From: Allokutzneria sp. A3M-2-11 16
GTDB taxonomy: Bacteria; Actinomycetota; Actinomycetes; Mycobacteriales; Pseudonocardiaceae
Reading direction: 5' to 3'
Assembly (NCBI RefSeq): GCF_024213555.1
Contig: NZ_JANAVO010000001.1
Span: forward strand, 1,860,001 to 1,924,000
Length of the DNA: 64,000 nucleotides
Shown in pieces: positions 1-8,484 of this stretch; within the stretch, counting starts at the first letter, position 1; every line of letters begins with the position of its first letter. A program made the position numbers and the translations under genes. The notes below the pieces were generated by a model. It was given only the letters and a program-made list of their open reading frames with translations. It searched no databases and was not told the origin of the DNA.

Positions 1-70
1 CACCCAGAGATGAGATTCGCCGCGGCGACCCGGCAGGATGGCCGGTGCCGCTTCCGGAAGGGGGAACGCC

Positions 71-1216
71 GTGTCGACGTCAACGGCCGAGGACACCCTG
101 GCTTCGACGATGGCCCCGTTGTGGCGCGGCGCGGTGCTGTTCCGGGTCGGCACCTTTGTCTTCGCCACCATGGGGTTGCTCCTTCACCAAAGCGAGTACC
201 AGCGGCAATGGCTGGGCTGGCTGGTCCTCGGGGTGATGGCGGGCTGGACCGTCTTCACCGCGTACGCCTACAGCAGGGAGTCCGGCCGCCGGGCCCCGAT
301 CGTCGTCGTCGACGTCCTGCTCACCCTCGTTCTCATCGGCTTGTCGGCGCTCGTTCTGGATAGGGGATATCTGGAGACGCCGCGCCCGACGATCACCACG
401 GTGTGGGGCGCGAGCTGCATCGTGGTGGCCGCGATCCACGGCGGCCAGGTGGGCGGGCTCCTCGCGGGCGGGACGAACGCGCTGGTCAGCTTCCTCGTCA
501 GGGGCTACTTCACCATCGACATCGTCCGGGACACGGTGATGTTGATCGCGGTCGGCTTCGTGATCGGGATGGCGTCGACGACCGCGCGGCGCTCGGCCAT
601 GCAGCTGGACCAGGCGCTGCGGGCGCAGGCCGCGACCGCGGAGCGGGAACGGCTCGCGCGGTCGATCCACGACGGGGTGCTCCAGGTCCTGTCGCGGGTG
701 CGCAGGCGCGGGTCGGAGGTCGGCGGGGAGGCCGCGGAGCTGGCGAAGCTGGCCGGGGAACAGGAGGTCGCGCTCAGGTCGCTGATCTCGGCGGCGCCGC
801 CGGACTCCAGCGTCGACGGCGAGGTCGACCTCGGCCCGCAGCTGCAAGTGCTTGCCACGCCACAGGTTCAGGTGTCGGTGCCGGCCACTCCGGTGCGGCT
901 GCCCACCAGCACCGCGACGGAGCTGGTCGCGATCGCGCGGGAGGCGCTGGCCAACGCGGACAAGCACGCCGGGCCGGACGCGCGGGCCTGGGTGCTGCTG
1001 GAGGACCTCGGGGACGACGTGGTGCTCAGCGTCCGGGACAACGGCCCCGGCATCCCGGAAGGGCGGCTCGCCGAGGCGGAGGCGGAGGGCCGGATGGGCG
1101 TGTCCCGGTCGATCCGGGGACGGGTCGCCGACCTCGGTGGCAGCCTGGCACTGCTGACCGCTCCTGGGGACGGGGTCGAGTGGGAGATCAAGGTGCGGCG
1201 AGGGGGAACGGAATGA
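71..1216 (+). CDS. MacS-like sensor histidine kinase
   Basis: This is a membrane histidine kinase that should autophosphorylate and pass the phosphate to the response regulator encoded directly downstream. The N-terminal ~170 residues hold about five hydrophobic segments. They are followed by a dimerisation helix with an IHDGVLQVLSR motif, whose His200 is the likely phosphoacceptor, and a C-terminal HATPase domain (NADKH and DNGPGI motifs). The GTG at 71 is chosen because a GGAAGGGGG ribosome-binding site lies just upstream; an in-frame ATG at 38 has none. The stop overlaps the next start by 4 bases (ATGA), so translation is coupled. The layout (kinase, LuxR-type regulator, DUF1707 protein) resembles actinobacterial MacS systems. 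The signal sensed is unknown. Confidence 0.85.
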   Translation: MSTSTAEDTLASTMAPLWRGAVLFRVGTFVFATMGLLLHQSEYQRQWLGWLVLGVMAGWTVFTAYAYSRESGRRAPIVVVDVLLTLVLIGLSALVLDRGYLETPRPTITTVWGASCIVVAAIHGGQVGGLLAGGTNALVSFLVRGYFTIDIVRDTVMLIAVGFVIGMASTTARRSAMQLDQALRAQAATAERERLARSIHDGVLQVLSRVRRRGSEVGGEAAELAKLAGEQEVALRSLISAAPPDSSVDGEVDLGPQLQVLATPQVQVSVPATPVRLPTSTATELVAIAREALANADKHAGPDARAWVLLEDLGDDVVLSVRDNGPGIPEGRLAEAEAEGRMGVSRSIRGRVADLGGSLALLTAPGDGVEWEIKVRRGGTE

Positions 1217-1887
1217 CCGAGACAACAGCGACCGTGTCGGTGATGGTCGTCGACGACCACCCGATCTGGCGCAACGGCGTCGCGAGGGACCTGGCCGAGC
1301 GCGGGTTCGAGGTGCTGGCCACGGCCAGCGACGGCGAGGCCGCGGTGCGGATCGCCCGCACGGTGCGGCCCGCGGTCGTGCTGATGGACCTGAACATGGG
1401 GGCGAGCACCGGGGTCGAGGCCACCGGGCGGATCACCACCGAGCTGCCGGGGACCAGGGTGCTGGTGCTCTCGGCCAGCGGCGAGCACAGCGACGTGCTG
1501 GAGGCGGTCAAGGCGGGCGCGTCCGGCTACCTGCTCAAGTCCGCGTCGGTGGAGGAGCTGGTCGACGCCGTGCGGCGGACCGCGGCCGGGGACGCCGTGT
1601 TCACCGCGGGCCTGGCCGGGCTGGTGCTGGGGGAGTACCGGCGGATGGCCGCGACCGGCCCGGATGCCGACCCGGGCACGCCGCGGCTGAGCGAGCGGGA
1701 GACCGAGGTGCTGCGCCTGGTGGCCAAGGGGCTGACCGCGCGGCAGATCGCCGACCGGCTGGTGATCTCGCACCGCACCGTCGAGAACCACGTGCAGTCG
1801 ACGCTGCGCAAGCTCCAGCTGCACAACCGGGTGGAGCTGGCCCGCTACGCCATCGAGCACGGACTGGACGGGGACCCGGATGAGTGA
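1213..1887 (+). CDS. LuxR-family (NarL-type) response regulator
   Basis: This is a cytoplasmic DNA-binding response regulator of 224 residues, the partner of the upstream histidine kinase. The receiver domain comes first, with an acidic pair in MVVDDHP, the phosphoacceptor Asp59 in LMDLNMG, and the conserved Lys in YLLKSAS. A LuxR-type helix-turn-helix follows (LSERETEVLRLVAKGLTARQ and SHRTVENHV). The ATG at 1213 overlaps the kinase stop. The far longer open frame upstream of it is antisense-like shadow inside the kinase gene. The stop overlaps the start of the DUF1707 gene by 8 bases, so all three genes form one operon. The target promoters are unknown. Confidence 0.9.
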   Translation: MTETTATVSVMVVDDHPIWRNGVARDLAERGFEVLATASDGEAAVRIARTVRPAVVLMDLNMGASTGVEATGRITTELPGTRVLVLSASGEHSDVLEAVKAGASGYLLKSASVEELVDAVRRTAAGDAVFTAGLAGLVLGEYRRMAATGPDADPGTPRLSERETEVLRLVAKGLTARQIADRLVISHRTVENHVQSTLRKLQLHNRVELARYAIEHGLDGDPDE

Positions 1888-2455
1888 CCGCGACCTCCGC
1901 GTCTCCGACGCCGAGCGGGAGCACGTGCTCGGCCTGCTGCAACGCGCGGTCGGCCAGGGCAGGCTGTCGCTGTCGGACTTCTCGGAGCGCTCCACCCGCG
2001 CGGCGTCCGCCGTGGTCCGCGCGGAGCTGAACTCGGTGCTGATGGACATCCCGGGGATGGTGCTGGACACCGCGGCCGCCAAGGGCTCGTTGGAGCTGCG
2101 GCACACCGGCTCCACGATGCAGCGGACCGGGCGGTGGGTGGTGCCGAGAACGGTGGTGCTGCGCGGAAACCTGGGCACGAGCCGGCTGGACTTCACCGAG
2201 GCGGTGATCGCGGAGCCGCTGGTCACCGTGGAGATGGACAGCACCGCGGGCTCGACGACCCTGGTGCTGCCGCGCGGTGCGACGGTGAACACCGACGAGC
2301 TCGTCCCGGTGATGTCCACGGTGACCGACAAGGTGGGGCCCGGTGATCACCGCGGCGTCCCGCACTTCGTGCTCACCGGAACGCTGCGGATGGGCTCGCT
2401 GAACATCCTGCCGCCGCCGAAGAAGAAGCGCGGTCTGCGGAGGTTCTTCAGCTAG
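1880..2455 (+). CDS. DUF1707 domain protein
   Basis: This is a 191-residue protein of unknown function. Residues ~5-58 form a DUF1707 domain (LRVSDAEREHVLGLLQRAVGQGRL, with SDFSER), a short helical module common in actinobacteria and related to SHOCT-like domains. The rest is beta-rich and resembles the C-terminal half of LiaF/DUF4097-like proteins, ending in a very basic tail (PPKKKRGLRRFF). No membrane segment is visible. It is the third gene of the two-component operon (8-base overlap), so it is probably co-regulated with that system or feeds back on it; this is inference from position only. Confidence 0.75.
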   Translation: MSDRDLRVSDAEREHVLGLLQRAVGQGRLSLSDFSERSTRAASAVVRAELNSVLMDIPGMVLDTAAAKGSLELRHTGSTMQRTGRWVVPRTVVLRGNLGTSRLDFTEAVIAEPLVTVEMDSTAGSTTLVLPRGATVNTDELVPVMSTVTDKVGPGDHRGVPHFVLTGTLRMGSLNILPPPKKKRGLRRFFS

Positions 2456-2464
2456 GCCGCGTTC

Positions 2465-3289
2465 TCACAGATCTCGGGTGGCGCGCAAGGCGAACAGCAG
2501 TGGGATGCGCGGCTCGTCCTCCGGCAGTCGCCACCACCCCGGCTCCACCTGAACCATGTTCGACCAACGCGGCCACTGGAGTTCTTCGGTCTCGCGCAGC
2601 CCTTCGATCCGCAGTCCGGCTCCGGCCAACGCGGTGATCAGCGTGCCGATGCCGTGCCGCCACTCGTAGGCCCGCGTCGAGCCCGACAACGCCGGACCGT
2701 CGGTGTAGGTGTGCGTCGAGTTCTTCTCGATCGCGCCACGGCCTTCGAGGTAGTCGTTGCGCAGCAACAGGTCCGGGCCGTCGTCGGCGTGCTGGCGCGG
2801 TCCGAGCGCGTTGAACAGCGGGTGGAAGTCGACGATGTACGCCAGCCCACCGGGTTTGAGCAGGTCGGCCACCACGGCTGCCCACGCGGGCAGGTCCGGG
2901 AGGTAGCAGAGCGAGCCCTTCGCGGTGTAGACGACGTCGAACCGCCGTCCGCCAAGGGCTTCCACCGCGTCGTAGACGTTGGCGTGCACGAACTCCACGT
3001 CGTCGCCCGACCGCTGCGCGCGGGCGCGGGCCTCCTCGATCGCGGCTCCGGAGAGGTCGAGTCCGACCGCGCGAGCGCCGTGGCGGGCGAACGCGACCAC
3101 GTCCGTGCCGAGGTGGCACTGGAGGGTCAGCACGTCCCGGCCGGTCAGCTCGCCGAGGTCGGCCCACTCCCAGTCGGCGAACCACGTCTCCGGATCACGT
3201 TGGTAGAACCGGCTTTCCGCGTGGATCGGAGTGCGGGCGTCCCAGTTGGCCTGGTTCGCCCGCATCTGCTGCTCGCTGCCGCTGTCCAC
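2465..3289 (-). CDS. class I SAM-dependent methyltransferase
   Basis: This is a cytoplasmic methyltransferase of 274 residues; its substrate cannot be read from the sequence. The SAM-binding core is visible: motif I-like LTLQCHLGTDVVAFARHG (residues ~55-72), an acidic motif II (AVGLDLS), and motif post-I FDVVYTAKG. The GTG start sits six bases after a TAGGCT -10-like hexamer and lacks a Shine-Dalgarno sequence, so the mRNA is probably leaderless. An ATG eight codons downstream is a weaker alternative. It is convergent with the DUF1707 operon, with only nine bases between stop codons and no hairpin terminator. Confidence 0.8.
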   Translation of the reverse strand: MDSGSEQQMRANQANWDARTPIHAESRFYQRDPETWFADWEWADLGELTGRDVLTLQCHLGTDVVAFARHGARAVGLDLSGAAIEEARARAQRSGDDVEFVHANVYDAVEALGGRRFDVVYTAKGSLCYLPDLPAWAAVVADLLKPGGLAYIVDFHPLFNALGPRQHADDGPDLLLRNDYLEGRGAIEKNSTHTYTDGPALSGSTRAYEWRHGIGTLITALAGAGLRIEGLRETEELQWPRWSNMVQVEPGWWRLPEDEPRIPLLFALRATRDL

Positions 3290-3332
3290 GGCGCGAGCCT
3301 AGCTCGGTGGTCCCCGGGGTTGGGGGCGGTTT

Positions 3333-3372
3333 GCGATCGCTGGGGGCCGGGTCGGGGGTACTTGAAGACGCC
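3333..3372 (+). repeat. dispersed intergenic repeat, copy 1
   Basis: The element has the form GCGATCGCTGG, 14 bases, GTACTTGAAGAC. The same two words with exactly the same 14-base spacing recur at 33468-33504, and the second word recurs inverted at 33387-33401. The middle 14 bases are G-rich in both copies. It lies between ptsI and the methyltransferase gene and codes for nothing visible. Confidence 0.6.
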
Positions 3373-3388
3373 GGAACTCGGCGAGCGG

Positions 3389-5035
3389 TCAGGAGAGGTG
3401 GAGGGCTGCTCGGGCGACGGCGCGCGCGTGTGCGGGGTCCTTGGCGGAGAGCACCGCGCGGGCGGCGTGGCGGCACGCGTCCGCGGTCACCCCGGCGAGC
3501 GTGGAGCCCACGCGGGCCAGGGCGGCGGCGTTCATCGACAGGCTCGTCACGCCGAGGCCGACCAGGACGCAGCCCAGCGCGGGATCGGCCGCGGCCTCAC
3601 CGCACACGCCGACCGGCTTGCCCAGCTCCGCGCCCGCGTCGCCGACCAGGGCGATCAGCCGCAGCAGCGCGGGCTGCCACGGGTCGTTGAGCGCGGCCAG
3701 CGCGCCGAGCATGCGGTCGGCCGCGAAGACGTACTGCGCGAGGTCGTTGGTGCCGAGGCTGACGAAGTCCACCTCGGCCAGGATCTCCTTGGCGGACAGG
3801 GCCGCCGCCGGGACCTCGATCATCACGCCCGCCCTCGGCAGCCCGGCGGCGCGGACCCGCTCGGCGAACCAGGCGGCCTCCTCCGCGGTGGCCACCATCG
3901 GCGCCATCACCGAGACCTCGGCCCCGGAGTCGGCCGCCGCGCCCGCGATGGCTTCGAGCTGGCGGTCGAGCACGCCCTGCTGTTCGCGGCCGATGCGCAG
4001 GCCACGGACGCCGAGCGCGGGGTTCGGCTCGTCCTCCGGCGTGAGGAACGGCAGCGGCTTGTCCGCGCCCGCGTCCAGGGTGCGCACGACGACCGGCTTC
4101 CCCCGGAACGGCGTCAGCACCTTGGCGTAGGCGGTGCGCTGCGCTGCGACGGAGGGCTCGGTGGTCGCGGAGAGGTAGCAGAACTCCGTGCGGAACAGGC
4201 CGACGCCCTCGGCCCCCGCGGCGACCGACGTCGTGGCGTCGTCGGCGGAACCCACGTTCGCGATGATCTTGACGCGCTGGCCGTCCGCGGTGCGCCCGGT
4301 GCCGTCCCACTCCGGTTCGGCCTGCACCGTCGCGGCGACGACCTCGACCGGCCCGTCCGGGACCTCGACGGCTCCGGTGCTCCCGTCGACGACCAGTCCG
4401 ACCGCGTCCAGCGCCAGCACTCCGCGCACGGCGACGACGGCGGGGATGCCGAGCGAGCGGGCGAGGATCGCGGTGTGGCTGGTCGGCCCGCCCTCCTCGG
4501 TGACCAGGGCGAGCACCATGGCCGGGTCCAGCCCGGCGGTGTCGGCGGGCGCCAGGTCCCGCGCCACCAGCACGCTCGGGCCGGACAGCTCGGGGACGCC
4601 GGGCGGGTCGATGCCCAGCAGCTCGGCGACGATCCGGTCCCGCACGTCGCGGACGTCCTGGGCGCGCTCGGCGAGGTAGCCGCCTGCCGCCTCCAGTCCG
4701 GCGGCGAAGACGTTGGCCGCCTCGAAGACGGCGCGCGGGGCGGGCAGAGCGCGGTCGCGCACGAGCTTGGCGGCCTGCTTGGCGAGCGCCGGGTCCATGG
4801 CCATCGCCGCGGTGGTCTCCAGTACCGCGCGGGAGTCGCCTTCAACGGTCGCGGCCTTGGCGTTGAGCCGGTCGGCGACGATCGCGGCGGCGGGAGCGAT
4901 GCGGCCCGCCTCGGCCTCGGGGTCGGTGGGCGCGGGAACGGCCGATGGCTCACCGAGCGGGTCGGCGACGCGGACGACGGGGCCCGAGGCCCGGCCGGGG
5001 CTGACACCGACACCTGTGAGCTGCAACGCTGCCAT
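3389..5035 (-). CDS. ptsI: PTS enzyme I (phosphoenolpyruvate-protein phosphotransferase)
   Basis: Enzyme I takes phosphate from phosphoenolpyruvate and passes it to HPr, starting all PTS sugar uptake; it is cytoplasmic. The protein has 548 residues, close to the family norm. The phosphorylated His187 lies in GGPTSHTAILAR. The PEP-binding C-terminal barrel shows GVGLFRTEF, VRTLDAGADKPLPF, VMAPMV, GVMIEVPAA, VSLGTNDLAQY and the catalytic Cys region PVGVCGEAAADP. No ptsH or crr gene is adjacent. The ATG is seven bases after a TATGGT -10-like hexamer, suggesting a leaderless message. A DasR-type operator overlaps that start, so control by N-acetylglucosamine-linked GntR repression is likely. Confidence 0.95.
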   Translation of the reverse strand: MAALQLTGVGVSPGRASGPVVRVADPLGEPSAVPAPTDPEAEAGRIAPAAAIVADRLNAKAATVEGDSRAVLETTAAMAMDPALAKQAAKLVRDRALPAPRAVFEAANVFAAGLEAAGGYLAERAQDVRDVRDRIVAELLGIDPPGVPELSGPSVLVARDLAPADTAGLDPAMVLALVTEEGGPTSHTAILARSLGIPAVVAVRGVLALDAVGLVVDGSTGAVEVPDGPVEVVAATVQAEPEWDGTGRTADGQRVKIIANVGSADDATTSVAAGAEGVGLFRTEFCYLSATTEPSVAAQRTAYAKVLTPFRGKPVVVRTLDAGADKPLPFLTPEDEPNPALGVRGLRIGREQQGVLDRQLEAIAGAAADSGAEVSVMAPMVATAEEAAWFAERVRAAGLPRAGVMIEVPAAALSAKEILAEVDFVSLGTNDLAQYVFAADRMLGALAALNDPWQPALLRLIALVGDAGAELGKPVGVCGEAAADPALGCVLVGLGVTSLSMNAAALARVGSTLAGVTADACRHAARAVLSAKDPAHARAVARAALHLS

Positions 5036-5048
5036 GGTCTAGACCATA
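5033..5048. promoter_or_regulatory. DasR-type dre operator over the ptsI start
   Basis: ATGGTCTAGACCAT (5034-5047) is a perfect palindrome containing TGGTCTAGACCA, the core of the Streptomyces DasR-responsive element (dre). It overlaps the ptsI start codon and the probable -10 hexamer TATGGT, so a bound GntR-family repressor would block transcription initiation. The match is seen directly; regulation by DasR is inferred from the known dre consensus and its known presence at Streptomyces pts genes. Confidence 0.75.
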
Positions 5049-5174
5049 TCGAACCTCGGACCAGCGTCAATACCGGGATCGCAGCGACTGATCACCGCAG
5101 CTGGTCACCCGTTCGAGTCACCGAGGGCGACCACCGTGCAGCTGAGCGTCATCGGCAGCCTAGGCTCCGGCGAT

Positions 5175-5270
5175 ATGAACGCCGAGACCCGATCCCGCCG
5201 CATCCGCATCATCGCCGGACTCGTCCTGCTGGCCATGGTGCTGTCCCCGCTGGCGTTCCTGCTCGCCTAG
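5175..5270 (+). CDS. possible 31-residue membrane microprotein
   Basis: An ATG-to-TAG frame of 31 codons encodes a basic N-terminus (MNAETRSRRIRI) followed by one hydrophobic segment (IAGLVLLAMVLSPLAFLLA) that reaches the C-terminus. This is the shape of a single-pass small membrane protein. It sits between the divergent ptsI and the rbsD stop. A TAGGCT -10-like hexamer at 5161 is about eight bases before the ATG, which would allow a leaderless transcript. No family is recognised, and the frame could be chance in this GC-rich DNA. Confidence 0.4.
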   Translation: MNAETRSRRIRIIAGLVLLAMVLSPLAFLLA

Positions 5271-5275
5271 AACGG

Positions 5276-5665
5276 CTAGAACGGCACGCCGCAGCGCAGG
5301 ACCACGTTCGCGTAGGGGCTGGCCTCACCGGTCCGCACCACCAGCTTGGCGCCCACGAGCAGCCACTTCAGCTCCTCGTGGGGAATGCGCCGCGCCTGCG
5401 GCAGGCGGTCGGCGAGCGCCGACGCGCAGGACGGATTGCTCCCGTCGATCTCGGTGGCGACCACGGCGGACTCCACCACGAGCTCGGCCAGCAGCCCGTC
5501 GAGCACCTGGAGGAACGTGGGCACGCCGAACGAGAAGGCCAGGTCGATCACCTGCGGCCCGGCCGGGATCGGCAGCCCGCAGTCGGCGACCACCACGCGG
5601 TCGGTGTGCCCGAGCCGGGCCAGGGCCGCGCTCAGCTCCCCGTGCAGGATTCCCCTGCGCCTCAC
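5276..5665 (-). CDS. rbsD: D-ribose pyranase
   Basis: RbsD interconverts the pyranose and furanose forms of D-ribose so that ribokinase can use it; it is cytoplasmic and decameric in characterised members. The 129-residue protein keeps the family signatures: RRRGILH at the start, catalytic His20 in RLGHTD, CGLPIP, and a C-terminal TGEASPYANVVLRCGVPF. It is the last gene of the ribose operon and overlaps the rbsK stop by four bases, so it is translationally coupled to ribokinase, the next step of the pathway. Confidence 0.95.
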   Translation of the reverse strand: MRRRGILHGELSAALARLGHTDRVVVADCGLPIPAGPQVIDLAFSFGVPTFLQVLDGLLAELVVESAVVATEIDGSNPSCASALADRLPQARRIPHEELKWLLVGAKLVVRTGEASPYANVVLRCGVPF

Positions 5666-6558
5666 CCGAGCACCTCGTCGGCACGCGGGTAGGAGGGCTG
5701 CGCCCCGTGCCGCGTCACCGACGTCGCCGCGACGCGGACCGCGAAGCGCGCGGCTTCGACCATGTCCTCACCCGCGGCGAGCCTCCCCGCGAGCGCTCCG
5801 GTGAACGCGTCACCGGCTCCGGTGGTGTCCACCGGGGTCACCCGCGGCGACGGAACCGTCTGGACCCCGTCGCGATCTGCCACCACAGCGCCCTTGGCGC
5901 CGATGGTCACCACGACCGAGCGCGGCCCGACGTCCAGCAGCCGGGCGGCCAGATCCTCTGGCGCACCATCGGATCCGAGCAGCCACGCGGCCTCGTGTTC
6001 GTTGACCACCAAGGGGTTCAGCGCCGCCAGCACCTCGGCGGACAGCTCAGCGGTCGGCGACAGGTTGAGCACCGGCCGGACGCCCAGCTCCACCGCTCTT
6101 GCGACCGCGTAGTCCACTGTGGACAGTGGGATTTCCAGTGACAGCACCATGACCGCGGCATCGGCAAGCACCGCACGGGCGGCGTCCACGTCGGACTCCG
6201 ACACCGCGGAGTTCGCGCCGGGGGAAACGACGATCGAGTTCTCGCCGTCCGGGGTCACCATGATGTAGGCGTTGCCGGTCGGCCGATCGGGCCGCGCCAC
6301 GTGGGAGACGTCGACGCCCGCTCCGCGCAACGAGTCCAGCAGCAGCGCCCCGTGCTCGTCCTCGCCGACCGCGCCGAGGAAGACGACGTCCGCGCCGAGC
6401 CTGCCCGCCGCGACCGCCTGGTTGGCGCCCTTGCCGCCGGGGGAGACGACCAGGTCCGAGCCCATGACGGTCTCGCCAGGACCCGGCCGCCGGTTCAGCG
6501 CGACCACCAGGTCGGCGTTCGCCGACCCGATGACCACGACCCGCCCAGAAGAGCTCAC
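5662..6558 (-). CDS. rbsK: ribokinase
   Basis: Ribokinase phosphorylates D-ribose to ribose 5-phosphate with ATP, feeding the pentose phosphate pathway. The 298-residue PfkB-family protein shows the substrate motif GGKGANQAVAAGRLG (residues ~41-55), the anion-hole and catalytic-base motif DTTGAGDAFTGAL, and an N-terminal VVIGSANADLVV typical of RbsK. The start is the GTG at 6558, which shares a GTGA overlap with the rbsB stop. The stop overlaps rbsD by four bases. The cluster gives transport, phosphorylation and sugar mutarotation together, supporting ribose or a close pentose as the substrate. Confidence 0.95.
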   Translation of the reverse strand: MSSSGRVVVIGSANADLVVALNRRPGPGETVMGSDLVVSPGGKGANQAVAAGRLGADVVFLGAVGEDEHGALLLDSLRGAGVDVSHVARPDRPTGNAYIMVTPDGENSIVVSPGANSAVSESDVDAARAVLADAAVMVLSLEIPLSTVDYAVARAVELGVRPVLNLSPTAELSAEVLAALNPLVVNEHEAAWLLGSDGAPEDLAARLLDVGPRSVVVTIGAKGAVVADRDGVQTVPSPRVTPVDTTGAGDAFTGALAGRLAAGEDMVEAARFAVRVAATSVTRHGAQPSYPRADEVLG

Positions 6559-7487
6559 TTCTTGAACTCGGCCAGGTTCTCCTTGGTGACGACCTTGACC
6601 GGGACGTCGACCTTGGCGGTGACCGGCTCGCCCTTCGCCGCCTTCACGGCCTGCTCGACGGCGAGCTTGCCCAGCTCACGGGGCTGCTGGGCGATGGTGG
6701 CCGCCATGGTGCCCGCCTGGATCGCGGCCAGGCCGTCCTCGGTGGCGTCGAAGCCGACGACCTTCACGTCGCGACCGGCCAGCGCCTTGATCGCGCCGAG
6801 GGCCATCTCGTCGTTCTGCGCGAACAGGCCCTTCAGCGCGGCCTGCGTCGGCAGCAGGCTCGTGGTGACCTCCAGGCCCTTGCTGCGGTCGAAGTCCGCG
6901 GCCTGCTGCGCGGCGACCTTCACGCCCGCGCTCGCCTTGATGCCTTCGGTGAAGCCCTGGCCGCGGTCGCGCGCGGCGGAGGTGCCCGGGGTGCCCTGGA
7001 GCACCACCACGTCACCGGCGCCGCCGATCGCCTTGGCCAGCGCCTCGGCGGCCAGCTTGCCGCCCGCGACGTTGTCGGAGGCGATCTGCGAGGCGATCTT
7101 GGCGTTGTTCACCGCGCGGTCCACGGCGACCACCGGGATCTTCGCGTTCTCCGCCGCCTTGGCCGCCGGGGTGGCCTGGTCGGACTCGACGGCGTTGACG
7201 ATGATCGCCTTCACGCCCTGGGTCGTGAACGTCTGCACCTGGTTGACCTGGGTGGCCGGGTCGTTCTGCGCGTCCTGGACGACGAGCTTCACGCCGAGGG
7301 CCTTGGCCGCTTCCTGGGCGCCGTCGCGCAGCTGCACGAAGAACGGGTTGTTCAGCGTGGAGACGGAGAGCGCGACGGTGATCTCGCCACCGGAGCCACC
7401 GGAGCCCGCGGCACCACCGCACGCGGCGGTCAGCGCGAGTGTGGCCACGGCGACGGCCGCGAACGCGGCCCGGCGGGTGAGCTTCAT
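6555..7487 (-). CDS. rbsB: ribose-type ABC transporter substrate-binding lipoprotein (second copy)
   Basis: This is a periplasmic-binding-protein-like lipoprotein of 310 residues that should deliver sugar to the RbsA/RbsC transporter from the outer face of the membrane. The N-terminus has a basic start, a hydrophobic stretch and a lipobox ending in TAACGG. The body is Peripla_BP_4 (SVSTLNNPFFVQLRDGA, VQDAQNDPATQ, IIVNAVESDQ, FAQNDEMALGA). The ATG at 7487 is chosen because GAAAGGGAC lies correctly upstream; a GTG 18 bases earlier would bury this site in the coding region. It is a tandem duplicate of the adjacent upstream gene, with matching motifs throughout. Confidence 0.93.
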   Translation of the reverse strand: MKLTRRAAFAAVAVATLALTAACGGAAGSGGSGGEITVALSVSTLNNPFFVQLRDGAQEAAKALGVKLVVQDAQNDPATQVNQVQTFTTQGVKAIIVNAVESDQATPAAKAAENAKIPVVAVDRAVNNAKIASQIASDNVAGGKLAAEALAKAIGGAGDVVVLQGTPGTSAARDRGQGFTEGIKASAGVKVAAQQAADFDRSKGLEVTTSLLPTQAALKGLFAQNDEMALGAIKALAGRDVKVVGFDATEDGLAAIQAGTMAATIAQQPRELGKLAVEQAVKAAKGEPVTAKVDVPVKVVTKENLAEFKK

Positions 7488-7513
7488 CTGGGTTGTCCCT
7501 TTCACCTGATCAA

Positions 7514-8458
7514 CTAGTTGCGGAAACCCGCGACGTTGTCCTTGGTCACGACCTTGACCGGGACCTCGATCAACTGCCGGACCTTCTCCTTGCGGACGGT
7601 CTTCACCGCCTGCTCCACAGCCAGGCGCCCCAGTTCGCGCGGCTGCTGGGCGATCGTCGCCGCGAGGCTGCCGCCCTGCACGGCGGCCAGCGCGTCGGGC
7701 GTGCCGTCGAAGCCGACGATCATCACGTCCTTGCCCGCCCGCGCGCCGAGGGCCTTGGCCGCGCCGAGCGCCATCTCGTCGTTCTCCGCGAACACGCCCT
7801 TGAGCTTGGGCTGCGACTGCATCAGCGCGGTCATCACGTCCATGCCCTTGGCGCGGTCGAACTCGGCGCCCTTCTTGGTGACCACGCGGATGCTGCTGCG
7901 CAGGGCCATGCCCTGGGTGAAGCCCTCGTCGCGGTCGCGGCTGGCCGAGGTGCCGGAGATGCCCTGGAGGGTCACCACGTCACCGGGACCGACTGCCTTG
8001 GCCAGCGCCTCCGCGGCGAGCTGGCCGCCCTGCACGTTGTCCGAGGTCACCTCGGAGACGACCGGCCCGTCGATCGAGCGGTCCACCGCGACCAGCGGGA
8101 TCATCGCGTTCCTCGCGGCGGTGGCGATCGGGGCGGACTGGTCGGTCTCCACCGCGTTGACCAGGATCGCCTGCACCTTCTGCGTGACGAAGGACTGCAC
8201 GTCGTTGATCTGCTTGGTGGCGTCGTTCTGCGCGTCCTGCACGATCAGCTTGACGCCCATGTCCTTGGCCGCCTGCTCCGCGCCGTCCCTGAGCTGGACG
8301 AAGAACGGGTTGTTCAGCGTCGACACCGAGAACGCGATGGAGATGGCGGGCGCGCCGTCGTCGCCGGTCGAGCCTGAGTCGCACGCCGCGGTGAGCACCA
8401 GCGCGGAGGCTGCCAGGACCGCCGCTGCGACGCTCCGATGGCGACCGAAGTTCTTCAT
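7514..8458 (-). CDS. rbsB: ribose-type ABC transporter substrate-binding lipoprotein (first copy)
   Basis: This is a 314-residue sugar-binding lipoprotein with signal peptide and lipobox (LVLTAACDSG). It is clearly homologous along its full length to the gene that follows it: SVSTLNNPFFVQLRDGA and TIAQQPRELG are identical in both. The N-terminal lobe sequences differ in VSEVTSDNVQ versus ASQIASDNVA. The start at 8458 has AGGAAGGG about 12 bases upstream; a much longer open frame through rbsC is a shadow. Gaps to rbsC and to the second copy are 26 bases each. Two binding proteins for a single permease suggest different ligands or affinities, but the sequence does not show which. Confidence 0.93.
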   Translation of the reverse strand: MKNFGRHRSVAAAVLAASALVLTAACDSGSTGDDGAPAISIAFSVSTLNNPFFVQLRDGAEQAAKDMGVKLIVQDAQNDATKQINDVQSFVTQKVQAILVNAVETDQSAPIATAARNAMIPLVAVDRSIDGPVVSEVTSDNVQGGQLAAEALAKAVGPGDVVTLQGISGTSASRDRDEGFTQGMALRSSIRVVTKKGAEFDRAKGMDVMTALMQSQPKLKGVFAENDEMALGAAKALGARAGKDVMIVGFDGTPDALAAVQGGSLAATIAQQPRELGRLAVEQAVKTVRKEKVRQLIEVPVKVVTKDNVAGFRN

Positions 8459-8484
8459 CGAAAGACTGACCCTTCCTGTGGAGA

